Shown one piece after another: positions 1-11,635 of a stretch of DNA of 64,000 bases (positions are counted from its first letter, which is position 1; each line of letters begins with the position of its first letter). Both the position numbers and the translations under genes were made by a program. Below the pieces are notes generated by a model. That model searched no databases. It had not been told where the DNA came from and worked only from the letters and a program-made list of their open reading frames with translations. This DNA is from Megaustenia siamemsis (lineage: Eukaryota; Mollusca; Gastropoda; Stylommatophora; Ariophantidae): NCBI GenBank assembly GCA_032433765.1, contig JAVIAB010000024.1:9283821-9347820 (forward strand), given 5' to 3'.

Positions 1-84
1 AAGCCGTCGGTTGGGATCGAACCCTACCTCTTGTCCTTTGTAGTCCAGTCCACTAACCACTGAGCTATCGCGGATCCCTCTCTG
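1..84 (-). mobile_element. SINE-1 tRNA head, cut by window edge
   Basis: Reverse strand carries the A box TAGCTCAGTGG and the B box GGTTCGATCCC of a tRNA-like polymerase III promoter. The body lies outside the window. Confidence 0.8.
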
Positions 85-141
85 ATACTGAGCCGTAATA
101 ATAATACCACATATGTTAATTGTTATAGAACACTAACATAC

Positions 142-1042
142 TACCTAGGATATGCTGATGATACTCTTCCACATCAGAAAGTCATAAAGTTCTACAACAA
201 TTGCTTAATGTGATAAAAATAACAAGCAACATATATGGACTAGAATTGAATATCAAAAAGACTAAAACTATGATCATACACAAAGAAAATCCTCAAGACC
301 TACAGATAAATATCACAGTTGAAGGAATACATCTGGAGACAGTTCAGAGCTACAACTACATGGGACATACTATAAACAATGATGGAAAATGTAAAATTGA
401 AATAAACAAAAGAATAGGTATGGTAAAAAGTAATTTTAATGCCATGAAAAGTATACTAACAACCAAACAAATAACAGTAGGGCTGAAACTAAGAATAGCA
501 AAATGTTACATCTTCTCAATATTCCTGTATGGTGCAGAAATATGGACATTAGACAAGAAAACAGAACAGAAAATTGAAGCCTTTGAAATGTGGATTTACA
601 GAACAATTGGTAGAATTGGATGGAAATAAAAGAAAATAAACGATGAAGTTTTAAAACAACTAAAAATAAAAAGAGAACTATTAAATACAATTAAGACAAG
701 ACAAATGAAATTTTAGAGGCACGTTAAAAGACACAACAGCCTACTAAAAGTAATATTGGAAGGGAAAATACAAGGTTAAAGAGGCAGAGACAGACAAAGA
801 CTAACATGGACGAGTAACATCAAAAGATGGACAAGTCAATCTAAGACAACCTGCACCATCAAAGCAAGAAACAGAGTGGAATGGCGGACTATGGTAGCCA
901 ACCTTCGTTGCGGAGATGGCACTCGATGATGATGATGATGATGATGATGACGATGATGATGATGATGATGATGACGATGATGATGATGATGACGATGATG
1001 ATGATGACGATGATGATGATGATGATGACAATGATGATGAAC
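142..1042 (+). mobile_element. LINE-A fragment (RTE-like), 5' truncated
   Basis: Encodes the end of a reverse transcriptase and its C-terminal tail: YADD-like box near the start, a YNYMGHTI block, YGAEIWTLDKKTE, then FLGHVK-type and VANLRCGDGT tail motifs. It is broken by stops (for example at 627 and 714) and frame changes. The longest open part is 201-629. It ends in a GAT-rich trinucleotide run (926-1042), the type of 3' end typical of RTE-clade elements. It has no endonuclease and cannot be autonomous. Confidence 0.85.
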
Positions 1043-1195
1043 ATACTTCCGTCATTATCTGAATGTCAATAGTGAAAATAGGCAGCAGTTTTAATCAAAA
1101 ACATGAATATGAATTCCACCACCGTTTTGTCTTTAAGATAATGATACAAAACAGTGTGGTAAACTTAAGCTGAACTCTCAAGTCTTGACTTTCAG

Positions 1196-1216
1196 GCAAA
1201 GCAGTTGGCAAGCAAT
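1196..1216 (+). CDS. Micro-exon 1 (21 nt)
   Basis: Acceptor tract tcttgactttcag precedes the exon and donor gtaagtc follows. Phase-0 translation is AKQLASN. The intron start shares the 11-base word TTTCATCTAGA with the intron start after micro-exon 3, which hints at an old duplication. No function can be assigned to a peptide this short. Confidence 0.65.
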
Positions 1217-1344
1217 GTAAGTCATTTCATCTAGAAATAATGTATGGATGTGAATTGAAATGATGAAATGTATCAATGTTGTATGTAATTTGATTAAATA
1301 ATTCAAATATGTATTATATCATCTTATATATTGAACTTTATTAA

Positions 1345-1822
1345 CCTCAGAAGGAAGATGTACAACAGAAGTGAGATGCAGAATGGCTCAGGCAAAAGCT
1401 GCTTTCCAGAAAATTAGGAAGATACTATGTAATCCATTTTTGACAATAGAAGTATGAAAAAGAGTTCTTAAATGTTATGTAGAGCCAGTCTTAACATATG
1501 ATGTGAATCATGGACAATAGCACAACTGACAAGAAAATCACTGGAGTAGAAATGTGGTTTTACAGAAGAACGTAGAGAATAACATGGACACTCAATAAGA
1601 GTAATAAAAACGTTCTGAAAGAGGCCAAATGCAAAAAGAGAGCTAATTTCCAATATTATGAAGAAACAATCATCAATTTTTGGCCATGTAATGAGAAGAG
1701 AACAACTGGAATATATTGTAACAAGTGGGAAAATTGAGGGACAAAGAGATAGAGGGAAGCAAAGAGATCGAGAGTTGTGGAGAGACATGATTACCTATGC
1801 CAGCAGGCCCGGTACATGATGA
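1345..1822 (+). mobile_element. LINE-C 3' fragment
   Basis: Degraded reverse transcriptase C-terminus (TSEGRCTTEVRCRMAQAKAAF-type frame, then MWFYRR and a WRDMITYASRPGT end) followed by an ATGATGA tail. Several stops and frameshifts are present. Confidence 0.75.
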
Positions 1823-1867
1823 TTATCATTATATCAACGATATTTACAATTTATTCAATTGTATTTT

Positions 1868-1950
1868 TCATGTGTGCGTGTGTATGTGTATATATATATA
1901 TGTGTGTTTGTGTGTGTGCGTGTGTGTGTGCGTGTGTGAGTGTGTGTGAT
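1868..1950. repeat. GT-rich microsatellite
   Basis: Runs of GT with short TA interruptions. Confidence 0.9.
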
Positions 1951-2039
1951 ATTTGAAATAAACCAACGATCTCTCAGTGAACTGAACGGATCAGTTCAGT
2001 CAAAACTATGATACATTGAAAGTTGGTTACAGTGTCGTT

Positions 2040-2676
2040 GACATATATACATGCACAGATACATACATTACAATCACGCACGTATGCGCACACACGCACA
2101 CAGAACATATACACACCACACATACACATACACCACACACACACACCATACACACATCACACATACACATACACCATATACACACCAAATACATACACAC
2201 CAAACACACAACACGTACAACATACACACAGTACACATACATATACACCACACACACACCAGGCACACTACAAACCAATCAGACCACATACACATCAAAC
2301 ACACACACCATACACATCGAACACACACACCACACACATCAAACACACACACACACCACACACTCTCCACACACATAAAGCACACATCAAACACACACAC
2401 CATACATACATATACACAGCGCGCACACACACCATACACACACTACACATACATACACAACACACACACACACACACTACAAACCACACACATCATGCAC
2501 ACAAACCACACACAGACACCACACCACATACACACCAAATACACACCTCACACACACCCACGCACACCACACACATACACACGCACCATACACATACCAC
2601 ACACACACACTACACACACGCATACACTCACTACATACAGATACACTCACTACACATACATACACGCATACACCAT
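2040..2676. repeat. CA-rich low-complexity tract
   Basis: About 640 bases made of ACACACCA-like words without a fixed period. The open frames in it (Thr/His-rich on plus, Cys/Val-rich on minus) arise from composition and are not genes. Confidence 0.92.
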
Positions 2677-2679
2677 GAG

Positions 2680-3090
2680 AAGAGAGAAAGTTGGAATACA
2701 TTGTTAAAACAGTAAAATGCAGGAAACCGAGATCTCGGAGAACAAAAAGAGAAGATACTAGACAGCTTGGTGTCATGGCACAATAAACAGTCAACAACAT
2801 CTTGTGCCGAACATACTGTGTAAGCCTTAGAGGCAATGCAGCAGGAGGTCGACGTCTGGGAGTCGTGACCCAGGCGGGCCCACCTCCCCTAGAGTGTCAA
2901 GAAGCTAAACGGCCGAAACACTTGCTTGACCCGGGGACTGCTTCTGATGATCAGATTGCCTCCCACTGCGAAGCTCTGTACAAAGAGTTTCCTACTACAA
3001 CAACTGACTTTATACCCTCCACTGTGATAAAAAAAACATGGAAGGACATGATCGCCTAAGCCAACCAGTATGGGCCATGCTAAATGGTAT
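2680..3090 (+). mobile_element. LINE-B 3' fragment with internal insertion
   Basis: Bases 2680-2802 encode the LVSWHNKQSTT part of the LINE-B tail, and 3030-3090 the WKDMIA..NQYGP end. Between them lie about 225 GC-richer bases that I do not recognise (ending near TTTTDFIPSTVI), either an insertion or a divergent element segment. Confidence 0.65.
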
Positions 3091-3239
3091 ACATTGTTAA
3101 TACTTTTATGGGAAATGTTACAAATGTTGTTTTTGAGACCAAAACTAAATTGGCTGGACTTCAGCTGTGTTTTATTTGGAAGTGAAATTATATAATAATG
3201 AGAGAAACATTTGAGAATTGTATCTGTTTTCTATCCCAG

Positions 3240-3269
3240 ATTACGGTTTTGCTAGACAATTTACAAACG
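3240..3269 (+). CDS. Micro-exon 2 (30 nt)
   Basis: A clear polypyrimidine acceptor, tctgttttctatcccag, precedes the exon and the donor is gtaagaa. Phase-0 translation is ITVLLDNLQT; offset 1 meets a TAG. A TA microsatellite and a truncated LINE begin just downstream. Confidence 0.65.
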
Positions 3270-3281
3270 GTAAGAAGTAGA

Positions 3282-3283
<2 letters not shown>

Positions 3284-3316
<33 letters not shown>
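3284..3316. repeat. TA microsatellite
   Basis: TA dinucleotide run directly at the truncated 5' end of the following LINE-A copy. Confidence 0.9.
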
Positions 3317-3320
<4 letters not shown>

Positions 3321-3535
3321 TTCTCAATATTCCTGTATGGTGCAGAAACATAGACATTAGACAAGAAAACAGAACAGAGAATTGACGCCTTTGAAATGTG
3401 GATGTATAGAAGAATAGGTAGAATTGGATGGAAGGAAAAGAAAACAAACGACGAAGTCTTAAAACAACTAAAAATGAAAAGATCACTACTAAACACAATT
3501 CAAACAAGACAAATGCGATTTTTAGGTCATGTTAA

Positions 3536-4069
3536 CCCTTTCCGTACGTTTCGCAGCATAGTGCGCCATGTTCAATTTGATTAGTGTGAACGCCATCAAA
3601 CAATATTCTTTTTATATGTCTTGTATCATCTTGATATTGGTGAAATTTAATACCTTGTTCAATTATCTAAAAATTCATATATAATATGTTATATATTAGA
3701 TAAATATAAATATATAGATTCGTTCTTTCGTTCGCTTTCGTCAGCTTTGACCTCTGACGAAGTCCCACCCACTCAATTTTGTGGGACTGAATTCTGCGTG
3801 TAAAGTCTGTTTTATCCCATTACAGGATGCCCCTCGCCATGCAGGCAGATTTACTCCGACTTCAGAGGTACTAATTTTTAGGGAATTAGTAAAACCCAGG
3901 TGTCCTCGCCAGGGTACGAACCCCGGCTGCTGCCGTGGTAAGCCAACCGCCTATCGATTGCGCTAACCGGACACCCTAATAATATATAGATTGATTCTTA
4001 AAACGAGGAAAAATTTTGTCTCTGAAATCTCTTCCGTTGCGTCGATAAAAAGCTTCCGTACAAAAAGAG
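3536..4069 (+). mobile_element. piggyBac-type MITE, inserted at TTAA in LINE-A
   Basis: Flanked by TTAA at 3532-3535 and 4070-4073. It starts CCCTTTCCGTACGTTTCG; the far end, GTACAAAAAGAGT, is a diverged inverted copy. TTAA duplication and CCCTTT termini are characteristic of piggyBac-superfamily elements. Non-coding; it contains a later SINE insertion (3721-3980). Confidence 0.82.
3721..3980 (-). mobile_element. SINE-4a (tRNA-derived), inside the MITE
   Basis: Exact 12-base target duplication AATATATAGATT at 3709-3720 and 3981-3992. On the minus strand the right end has a tRNA-like head (GGTTAGCGCAATCGATAGG, then B box GGTTCGTACCC). The distal part (CTCTGACGAAGTCCC, and a segment near CAGGCAGATTTACTCC) is shared with the SINE at 58269-58624. 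Confidence 0.85.
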
Positions 4070-4371
4070 TTAAAAGACACAACAGCCTACTAAAAGTAAT
4101 CCTGGAGGGGAAAATACAAGGTAGAAGAGGCAGTCGCAGACCAAGACTAATATGGACGAGTAACATCAAAAGATGGACAAATCAGCCTATGACAACCGGC
4201 ACCATCAAAGCAAGAGACAGAGCAGAATGGTGCTTCATGGTAGCCAACCTTCGTTGCGGAGACGGCACTTGATGATAATGATGATATATATATATATTGC
4301 GTAAAATAGAGAGTTTGTACATGAACAGCATTTTATGACTTCAGCGGTTTATGGTTATGGAAGGTTCCGGT

Positions 4372-4411
4372 ATGGCGCGTCTGCGCCAACCGGTATGGCA
4401 CATGATGATGA
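4372..4411 (+). mobile_element. LINE-B 3' tip
   Basis: GCGCCAACCGGTATGGCAC followed by ATGATGATGATGA, matching the end of other LINE-B copies. Confidence 0.6.
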
Positions 4412-4479
4412 TGACTGCTTGTTGTAAATTTGTTCAGTTCTTTCTGATTCAAAATTGCAATTTATTTAGAGTTAATGTT

Positions 4480-4835
4480 TGTACATTATGGTTATGAAAA
4501 GCCCCAGAATCACCGCAAACGAATTAAAAATCCATAATTGCTCAACCGCCCGTGTCAGTGGAATCATCCGAATTACTATCTCATCTCCCAAACAAAGTAA
4601 GGTAGCTGCAGTCCCCATCATAGCAGTGTCAGCACACGCACAAAAGACATAAGGCGAAACCGCACAGAAAGTGAATATGCGATCTGTTCCCCGTCGTACG
4701 ATATCATCATTCATCGCAAGCAATCGGAATATCGAAACACGATCAAAACGGATGATAAGCACAGTTCACGGTGTGCACAGAACGCTTAACTTAGTAGCTT
4801 CAGCGGTTTTTATGCTGCAGAAGAGTCATTTCCGG
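4480..4835 (+). repeat. Dispersed repeat R4, copy a
   Basis: One of five copies or fragments (others at 26540, 27000, 44133 and 48838). Marked by ttatggttatg at one end and attgctcaaccgcccgtg inside. Class unknown: no tRNA head, no coding capacity and no clear terminal inverted repeats. Confidence 0.7.
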
Positions 4836-5227
4836 ATCATTAATACAGAACCTAAGCAATCACATATTTAAGAAGTTTCCAGCTTGTCTGCTTGCGACTT
4901 GGATCGTTAGAGCATTGATTCCTGGTCACTGTGATGATCAGATTAAAGACATCACCAGAGCTGCCACCACCAATAATGAATTCAGAAGATATGTACATTT
5001 CGTTACACTCCAAGAGACACGCCCATCAATGGATCTCCAAAAGGGGAAGATAAAGCATTCTTATAACATGGGCAAATTTGTAGAAAAATTGACGTTATAT
5101 GGAACAGTGGCATAACCCATCTTTGATAACACATGAACAGTGAGATCTGGCACCAAGCAACGTTATAACTCGATATATGTTCTGCTGTAGAATATGGGAT
5201 GTAAACATTAAACCTTTACCAGTAGAG
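4836..5227. other. Unassigned intronic sequence
   Basis: No convincing gene, repeat or splice-site pair; one short open frame (4915-5115) without recognisable features. Confidence 0.5.
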
Positions 5228-5240
5228 TACCTGTATAAAT

Positions 5241-5500
5241 GGGAGCCGCGATAGCTCAGTGGTTAGTGAACTGGACTACCACGGACAAGGGGTAGGGTTC
5301 GATCCCAACCGACGGCTTCCGGGTTTACCCAGCCTTAAATGGGTACCGGATTTTTTTCTGGGAAAGTAAAGCAGCCCGGGCGTAATACTGACCACATTAC
5401 CCCAAAAATCATGTGCTGAAAGTCTGTAAAATATAGGGTCACTAACACCATATTTCCCTATACGCCACTTAGCGTGAATGGGGTACTTTACTTTACTTTT
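5241..5500 (+). mobile_element. SINE-1b, full length
   Basis: Target duplication TACCTGTATAAAT at 5228-5240 and 5501-5513. tRNA-like head with A box TAGCTCAGTGG and B box GGTTCGATCCC, then the common SINE-1 body ending in TTTACTTTACTTTT. Pol III promoter predicted; non-coding. Confidence 0.92.
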
Positions 5501-5699
5501 TACCTGTATAAATATTCACCTCTGATGTGTCTCCGACACATAGTGGTAGAGGGACATGTGTGCCCATAACACTCACAGAATCGCTGCTGGTATCAAGGAT
5601 AACAAACGATCACCCAAAGATCGACTGGTCAAACTGCTAGGACCAGGACAAGTGAGATACAAATATGTTTAAATCGGCTGCAATTGGTTATATGACTAA

Positions 5700-6640
5700 T
5701 AGAACAGTGTAATGTGATTCTCACCATGAAGACGTCGCTCTCTAGAAAAAAAAACAATGTGATTCTCACCATGAAAACGTCACTGTCTAGAAGAAAACGA
5801 TGTGATTATCACCATGAAGATGTCACTGTCTAGAAGAAAACGATGTGATTATCACCATGAAGATGTCACTGTCTAGAAGAAAACGATGTGATTATCACCA
5901 TGAAGATGTCACTGTCTAGAAGAAAACGATGTGATTATCACCATGAAGATGTCACTGTCTAGAAGAAAACGATGTGATTATCACCATGAAGACGTCACTG
6001 TCTAGAAGAAAGCGATTTGATTCTCACTATGAAGACATCACTGTCTAGAAGAAAGCGATTTGATTCTCACCATTTAGACGTCACGGCCTACAAGAAGCAA
6101 TGTGATTCTCACAATAAAAACGTCACTGTCTAGAAGAAAGCAATGTGATTCTCATCATGAAGACATCACTGTCTAAAAGAAAGCAATGTGATTCTCACCA
6201 TAAAAACGTCACTGTCTAGAAGAAATCGATGTGATTCTCATCATGGATACGTCACTGTCTACAAGAAGCAATGTGATTCTCACCATTTAGACGTCACGTC
6301 ACTGTCTAGAAGAAATAGATGTGATTCTCATCATGGAAATTTCACTGTCTAGAAGAAATAGATGTGATTCTCATCATGGATACTTCACTGTCTAGAAGAA
6401 GCAATGTGATTCTCACCATGAAGACGTCACTGTCAAGAAGAAAGCAATGTGATTCTCACAATAAAAACGTCACTGTCTAGAAGAAATAGATGTGATTCTC
6501 ATCATGGATACGTCACTGTCTAGAAGAAATCGATGTGATTCTTATCATGGATACGTCACTGTCTACAAGAAGCAATGTGATTCTCACAATAAAACCATCA
6601 CTGTCTAGAAAATAGCTATGTGATTCTCACCATGAAGTGA
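5700..6640. repeat. 43-bp minisatellite, about 21 copies
   Basis: Units contain gatgtgattctcaccatga and cgtcactgtctagaagaaa. Copies near 5800-6000 are almost identical, while later ones are more diverged. Confidence 0.93.
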
Positions 6641-7477
6641 GAATATCTCATGGTGGATATACACAATAGTGACATGGAGATTCATGTTTCTTTTTGTTGA
6701 GGCATAACACATTCTTCCATTGCTTGCTTTCCTTCCATATTTCATTTTAAAATAATTATCGACCAACTTGTATTTATGAATTCATTTGTTAACGATTTTT
6801 TTTTCAAAAATCTATCTGCATTATCAAAGTTACTGAATGAGACGCTAAATATGTTTATACCAATACTTTTACAGCTGAAATGTAATATCTGTTCTTTAAA
6901 TCTTGTGCAAATAGTTCAGTTATTTATAAAATATATAGTATACTATATATATACATATATATATATATGTATATATATTTATATATATATATGTTTAGTA
7001 TATGCGACTACGAAATATGAAATTAATGAAAACTGTAAACATTAATTGTAAATAACAAACCTGTTATGTATAGCTATGTTGATTTATAATCTTAATGTCA
7101 AAATCGGTAGGCAAGTGATCGATCATTGCCATTTATACTGGCAGTATGTGACGAAACGCTATCGGTGTTGATGTGAGTGTGTCGCACACATATAGGTCTG
7201 TCAGTGTTTGTCACTAGTGCTTTTTATAACTTCTTTATATTCGTATCAATTTTTGATTCGCATTCTCACATTTGTCTGATTTTTAAAAAATCAATCGCTC
7301 CCATGTCTTTTATTCAAGTGATATTTATTTATTTTTTTTTTTTTTACAGAATTCTTAAATTGAAGAAACATTTGACGTTCTTCCTAAGAAAACAAATAAT
7401 TGTTTGATGTTTCTCTCTTATCATCATCATTGCGTTGCGCGGATACTTTCTGCAGCTTTCCGGTCTCCTTCTTCCCT
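6640..7477. other. Unassigned AT-rich intronic sequence
   Basis: Contains a TA/CATA microsatellite (6950-6995) and homopolymer T runs. Short open frames here have no features of genes, and no usable exon was found. Confidence 0.55.
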
Positions 7478-7488
7478 ACATAGTAATA

Positions 7489-7750
7489 AAAGTGAAAAAA
7501 GTAAACTACCCCCGTCACGCCAAGTGGCTTATAGGGAATATGGTGTTAGTGACCATAAATTTTACAGACTTTCGGCGCATAATTTTTGGGGTAATGTGGT
7601 CGGTATTACGCCCGTGCCGCTTTACTTTCACAGAAAACAATCCTGTACCCATTAAAGGTTGGGTGAACCGGAAGCCGTCGGTTGGGATCGAACCCTACCT
7701 CTTGTCCTTTGTAGTCCAGTTCACTAACCACTGAGCTATCGCGGCTCCCA
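7489..7750 (-). mobile_element. SINE-1c, full length
   Basis: Target duplication ACATAGTAATA at 7478-7488 and 7751-7761. Same head and body as SINE-1b on the opposite strand. Confidence 0.9.
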
Positions 7751-7794
7751 ACATAGTAATAGCTCTACCGATAATAAAACAAAAACAAAAAAAG

Positions 7795-8045
7795 TAAAGA
7801 GCCCCGACACACCAACTGGAGTATAGGGAATACGGTGTTAGTGACCATAATTTTTACAGACCTTCAGCACATGATATTTTGGGATAATGTGTCAGTATTA
7901 CGCCCGTGCCGTTTTACTTTCTAAGAAAAAAATCCGGGACACATTTAAGGCTGGGTGAACCCGGAAGCCGTCGATCAGGATTGAACCCGACCTCTTGTCC
8001 TTTTTTAGTCCAGTTCCCTAACCACTGAGCTATCGCGGCTCCCTC
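7795..8045 (-). mobile_element. SINE-1d, more diverged
   Basis: Second copy in the same orientation about 50 bases from SINE-1c, head at the right end near 8040. Divergence from SINE-1c shows separate insertion. Confidence 0.85.
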
Positions 8046-8228
8046 TTTAAGGATAATGTTCTTCACAGAATAACAGAAATGGTTCCCGATATGATACTAA
8101 CAAACCTAATACAACTAAACAGTCTGACATTGTGATGATTTTGCTGTATAACGGTTAATAATAATAATGAAACATTCATGTGGTTGGGGTTGTTCGTTGT
8201 TTTAAACGAAATCTATTTTACTTTATAG

Positions 8229-8258
8229 ATCATCATTAATTCTACCGGCGAACATCCG
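8229..8258 (+). CDS. Micro-exon 3 (30 nt)
   Basis: Acceptor atctattttactttatag, donor gtaagta. Phase-0 translation is IIINSTGEHP and contains one NST sequon (N-glycosylation motif). Offset 2 has a TAA. Confidence 0.65.
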
Positions 8259-8454
8259 GTAAGTAGTTTCATCTAGAGCTGGGAGTGCGAGTGTAATATG
8301 GGATCAACATTTATTTAAGAGACTGTTTAATTCGTTTTTTACTTTACCTCTACCCAATCCCTTTGTTTATTAGCTAAAGTGCTCGATCAGATGTCACGTG
8401 TGTCTTAGGTTATGAATGTGCAACCTTTAACCCGTGGGACAATTTAGAAATGGT

Positions 8455-9175
8455 GTCTGCAGACACTTGGGTCAACAGGAGAATAGACACAAAATCACTG
8501 AAGGTTGTAGACGTGTGGATTTACAGAAACAATGTTGAGAAAATCGTGGACAGCTAAGAAGAGTAATGAAACCGTTCTGAAAGAACTTCCAAGAATTGCC
8601 AAAATATTTAGAAGAAACAGTCATTTTGTGGCCATGTAAAGAAAGTACGAGACTTGAATTGACATCTTAGCACACGAGTTTTCACCCACTTGTGCTCAGT
8701 CGTCTATCCAGAAGAGTTCGAAGAACTCTTGATAGTGTCGCTTCAAACATCGAAACTCACAATGCGAGGCGGCGTTCCTCACATTCACAATTTAGTACCC
8801 TACAATTACTGATAATTGCTGGGTCGACCGCTGGGGTATATTTTTTCAACCACGTGTACATCTCACACTGTTCCCAGCGGAAATCCAACACGGGTTGTCC
8901 GAACGTCGGTAGCCCAATCGGTTGGTTCTCCCATCTAGGCTACCGAGGCCCTCTTTTAGCCATGCAATGAGAAGGGAACAGGTGAAATATGTTGTGACAA
9001 CTGGGAGAAGTGAGGGACGAAAAGACAGAGGGAAGCAAAGAGAAAAAATACCAGGCAGCTTAAGAGCATGACTTGGTTGAAAGTTAACAACAGAAATGAT
9101 AAATAACTGTCGAGATCGAGCGTTGTGGAGAGACATGATCACCAACGTCAGCTGATATGATACTTGATGATGATG
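8455..9175 (+). mobile_element. LINE-C copy split by SINE-2
   Basis: Degraded LINE-C C-terminal sequence at 8455-8639 and 8959-9175, ending in RDRALWRDMITNVS-like residues and ATGATGATG. The interruption is SINE-2a. Confidence 0.75.
8640..8958 (-). mobile_element. SINE-2a
   Basis: Nine-base target duplication GCCATGYAA (8631-8639 and 8959-8967, one mismatch). The minus strand has a tRNA-like head near its right end. It is homologous to copies at 45235 and 61349. Confidence 0.8.
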
Positions 9176-9299
9176 ATGCAATCACAGACAACGATTCAGC
9201 ATGGGTATGGGGGTAACAGGGCAGAAGGCAGGGACAGAACATTGTAGAAACTCTGTGTGTATAAACTAATATAAATCAAGTTTTCTTTCCTTCCACATT

Positions 9300-10148
9300 T
9301 TACCTTTCAGCGTCGAGGGGAGTTATAATTTACGGTCATTTGCTCTTCTGTTACTCACTGATGCTGTCATGATGCTAGTATTCCGTCAATCCATCTTTTT
9401 CATGACCGGCCCCTGGGTCTGGTGTTCTCGCAACGTTTTTTGAAGGCTCCTTGTGTTTTGATCTTTCTGCTTATCACGTGGTCAAACCATTTTATATGTT
9501 ATTTCTTTATAAACTCTATGGCGTTGTTTATTCCTGGCTTTTTCCACAGATTTTAATTTCTGATATTAACTTTCAGACGTTTTCCTGTCATTTCATTAAC
9601 ACTTTTAAACTCGGTAGAGGTTATTTTCTTATTGTTCTTGCATCTATAGCCCAGGACTGGCATTGGTAGCACAACGTTGGGATGAAGATTGTATTTTAGA
9701 GTGCCAGTTTTTGCCTCCAGAGTTATTGCCTTGTTGGACAATAGTGGTGATAGCTGACCAATGATTTAACAAGCTTTGTTACATCTTGAGTCTATCTCTA
9801 CTGCTTGTGAATTGTCGCATGTCACTAGACTTCCTATGTATTTAAATTCCTCCACAGGTCGTCTATGGTTATGTTGATGTTCTGTTTCTCTTTTGGGATA
9901 TTCATGACTTATGTTTTGTTGATGTTGATTTACATGTTGTGATATAAATAACGATATAAGCAAACTTGGAGGTGTGGGTGTAAATATGTCAACCTCATAG
10001 GCGACTGTTTTATCAAGATGAAGAATAATATTCTGTTAACTTCCCATTCTAATCCTGCGTCCACATGTAGTATCCATGTTTTGCTAGCGTATAAACACAT
10101 GGATGCTACCAGCTTGTGCAGTAGTCTCTCTTGTTCCGCTATTACCAA
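9300..10148 (-). mobile_element. LINE-F remnant
   Basis: Minus-strand frames (9766-9963, 9553-9741, then a degraded tail to 9300) resemble a reverse transcriptase C-terminus: EFKYIGSLVTCD block, SNKAITLEAKTGTLKYNL, LREMTGK-like and HIKWFDHV motifs, then a basic RPRGRS..KRWIDGI tail. At least two frameshifts and several stops. Confidence 0.7.
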
Positions 10149-10363
10149 TTAGTGAAGATTTTGTGTTTGACCGTTACCTGCCAATTTACTTTTGACAATT
10201 GTACATGGCTTAAGTAGTAGAACGAAAGAAGTAATAAGAAAACTGATTACTGTGTTTACTGCTGGATTGAGGTGACACACACCCTTTGTACGATATCTTC
10301 TTTCATCGCCGTACATACACTACCTTGAATGTTTGAAACAGTTTTCTATTTTATCCTGCCTTG
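10149..10363. other. Unassigned intronic sequence
   Basis: Nothing recognised. Confidence 0.5.
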
Positions 10364-10367
10364 TTAA

Positions 10368-10664
10368 CTCTTTCAGTACGTTTCGATTCTCCATGCGCCA
10401 TGCTGAATTCGGTCATGTACGTTTAGCCGCACAGAACGTCACTCACAATCTGATTAGTGTAAACCTTCATCACACCATATTCATTTTACATGCCCTGTAT
10501 CATCTTGTTATTGGTGAAATATAATTACATGTTTAATTATCTAAAAGTTCGTATATAATATGTTCAGTGTTAGATGAACATGTATATTAATGTTTAAAAC
10601 ACGAACCATTTTGTCTCTGAAATCTCTAGCGCTATATTGATAAAAACTGTCCGTATTGAAAGAG
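10368..10664 (+). mobile_element. piggyBac-type MITE, uninterrupted copy (297 bp)
   Basis: Left flank TTAA (10364-10367), right flank TTGA (10665-10668, presumably mutated TTAA). Termini CTCTTTCAGTACG and its inverted partner near GTATTGAAAGAG. Same family as 3536-4069 and 51995-52423. Confidence 0.85.
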
Positions 10665-11017
10665 TTGACGACCTGTAGATTCTCTTCAATTGCTGAATGT
10701 TTGGTCGTTCTACATGTTAGGTTCAGTTATACCCAGGACAGTAGATCAATGCAAGTTACCGTTGATTTCATTTTAAAATCATGTTTATTTAAAGTTGACG
10801 GTCTGTCCTAGTAGCAGAAAGTTTGTGACCTCTATTTTCGTTCGTCCACACACGATCAAGTCACTAGAAGCACACACTAGACAGAGCACCAACTTCCGAT
10901 ATCTTGATGATCCATTTGAACCAATTCAAACCAGGTCTAAAAATTATGATACACGGCGTCAATTATTTGTTTATTTTATTAAATGGATATTTTATTTAAT
11001 TTGTTTTTGTTTCTTAG

Positions 11018-11053
11018 GATATAAATGGCGTTCTGTCAAGACAAATGAATTAC
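11018..11053 (+). CDS. Micro-exon 4 (36 nt)
   Basis: Long T-rich acceptor tttgtttttgtttcttag, donor gtaagtt. Phase-0 translation is DINGVLSRQMNY, the longest exon of the series. Offset 1 meets TAA at its second codon. Confidence 0.68.
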
Positions 11054-11635
11054 GTAAGTTATGATCTTCAGCGAAACAGAAGAAATAGCGAGAAGTAAAG
11101 ACTGAAGAACTACTAAAATAATGTAGATTGATTGTCCACTGGAATGTATTCTAGAGTCGACATGACTGGTGTGGTCTTCAAATCTCGATGTGTAGTCACG
11201 TGATCACTCACAAACATAAATACTTTGACTTAACTAAAGTAATCAATAACTGAAATCATAATTGTGTTTACTTATTTCACTGGATTGTCAGTTATGGTAC
11301 TTGTGAGAATGTGCATCAGCAAGTTCAAATTCTGTACAATTTAGTTCCAGATTACACTTTTTTATTAGTTTAGATCAATGTCAAAAACTAAAAAAATATC
11401 TTTACGACTCTACTATAATTGCTGGTGTATGTCGTGGGTGGGGGGGGGGGAGAGAAACAACTATAAAATCAGAGGGTTAAAGGCCGCTTGGTCAAGTAGT
11501 CTCATTTTTATTTCACCCCCCCCCCCCCCCGATAGAAAAGATCCTTTAACTCTACCGCGAGCTTCGAACACCGTACGCCGATTTTCAGCTAGCGGGACAG
11601 TGGCTTTAGACGAACGGCCGCGCCCACTTGTCAAT
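11054..11635. other. Intronic sequence after micro-exon 4
   Basis: Mostly unremarkable apart from a G run near 11440 and a C run near 11517-11530. Opposing open frames at 11378-11661 look incidental. Confidence 0.5.

Larger units (their letters stand above)
3317..4300 (+). mobile_element. LINE-A copy split by a MITE
   Basis: Reverse transcriptase C-terminal sequence runs to 3535 (FLGHV) and resumes at 4070 (KRHNSLLKVILEGKIQG to LRCGDGT), ending in GATGATATATA. Removing 3536-4069 plus one TTAA restores the uninterrupted element sequence seen at 62766-62780. Confidence 0.88.

Noticed and set aside
5250..5310. Genuine tRNA genes at the A-box/B-box sequences
   Set aside because: They lie at the head of a repeated body with target duplications and cannot form a full cloverleaf acceptor stem; they are SINE heads.
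5700..6640. CRISPR-like regular array
   Set aside because: Units are contiguous with no unique spacers, and the genome is eukaryotic. The same applies to the arrays at 11636, 22625, 35765, 38112 and 49520.
7069..7101. 33-nt interval between tatgtatag and gtaggc
   Set aside because: TGA in phase 0 and weak splice sites.
7177..7407. 76-codon Phe-rich frame with apparent membrane segments
   Set aside because: T-rich sequence naturally encodes Phe/Leu/Ile; no other support.
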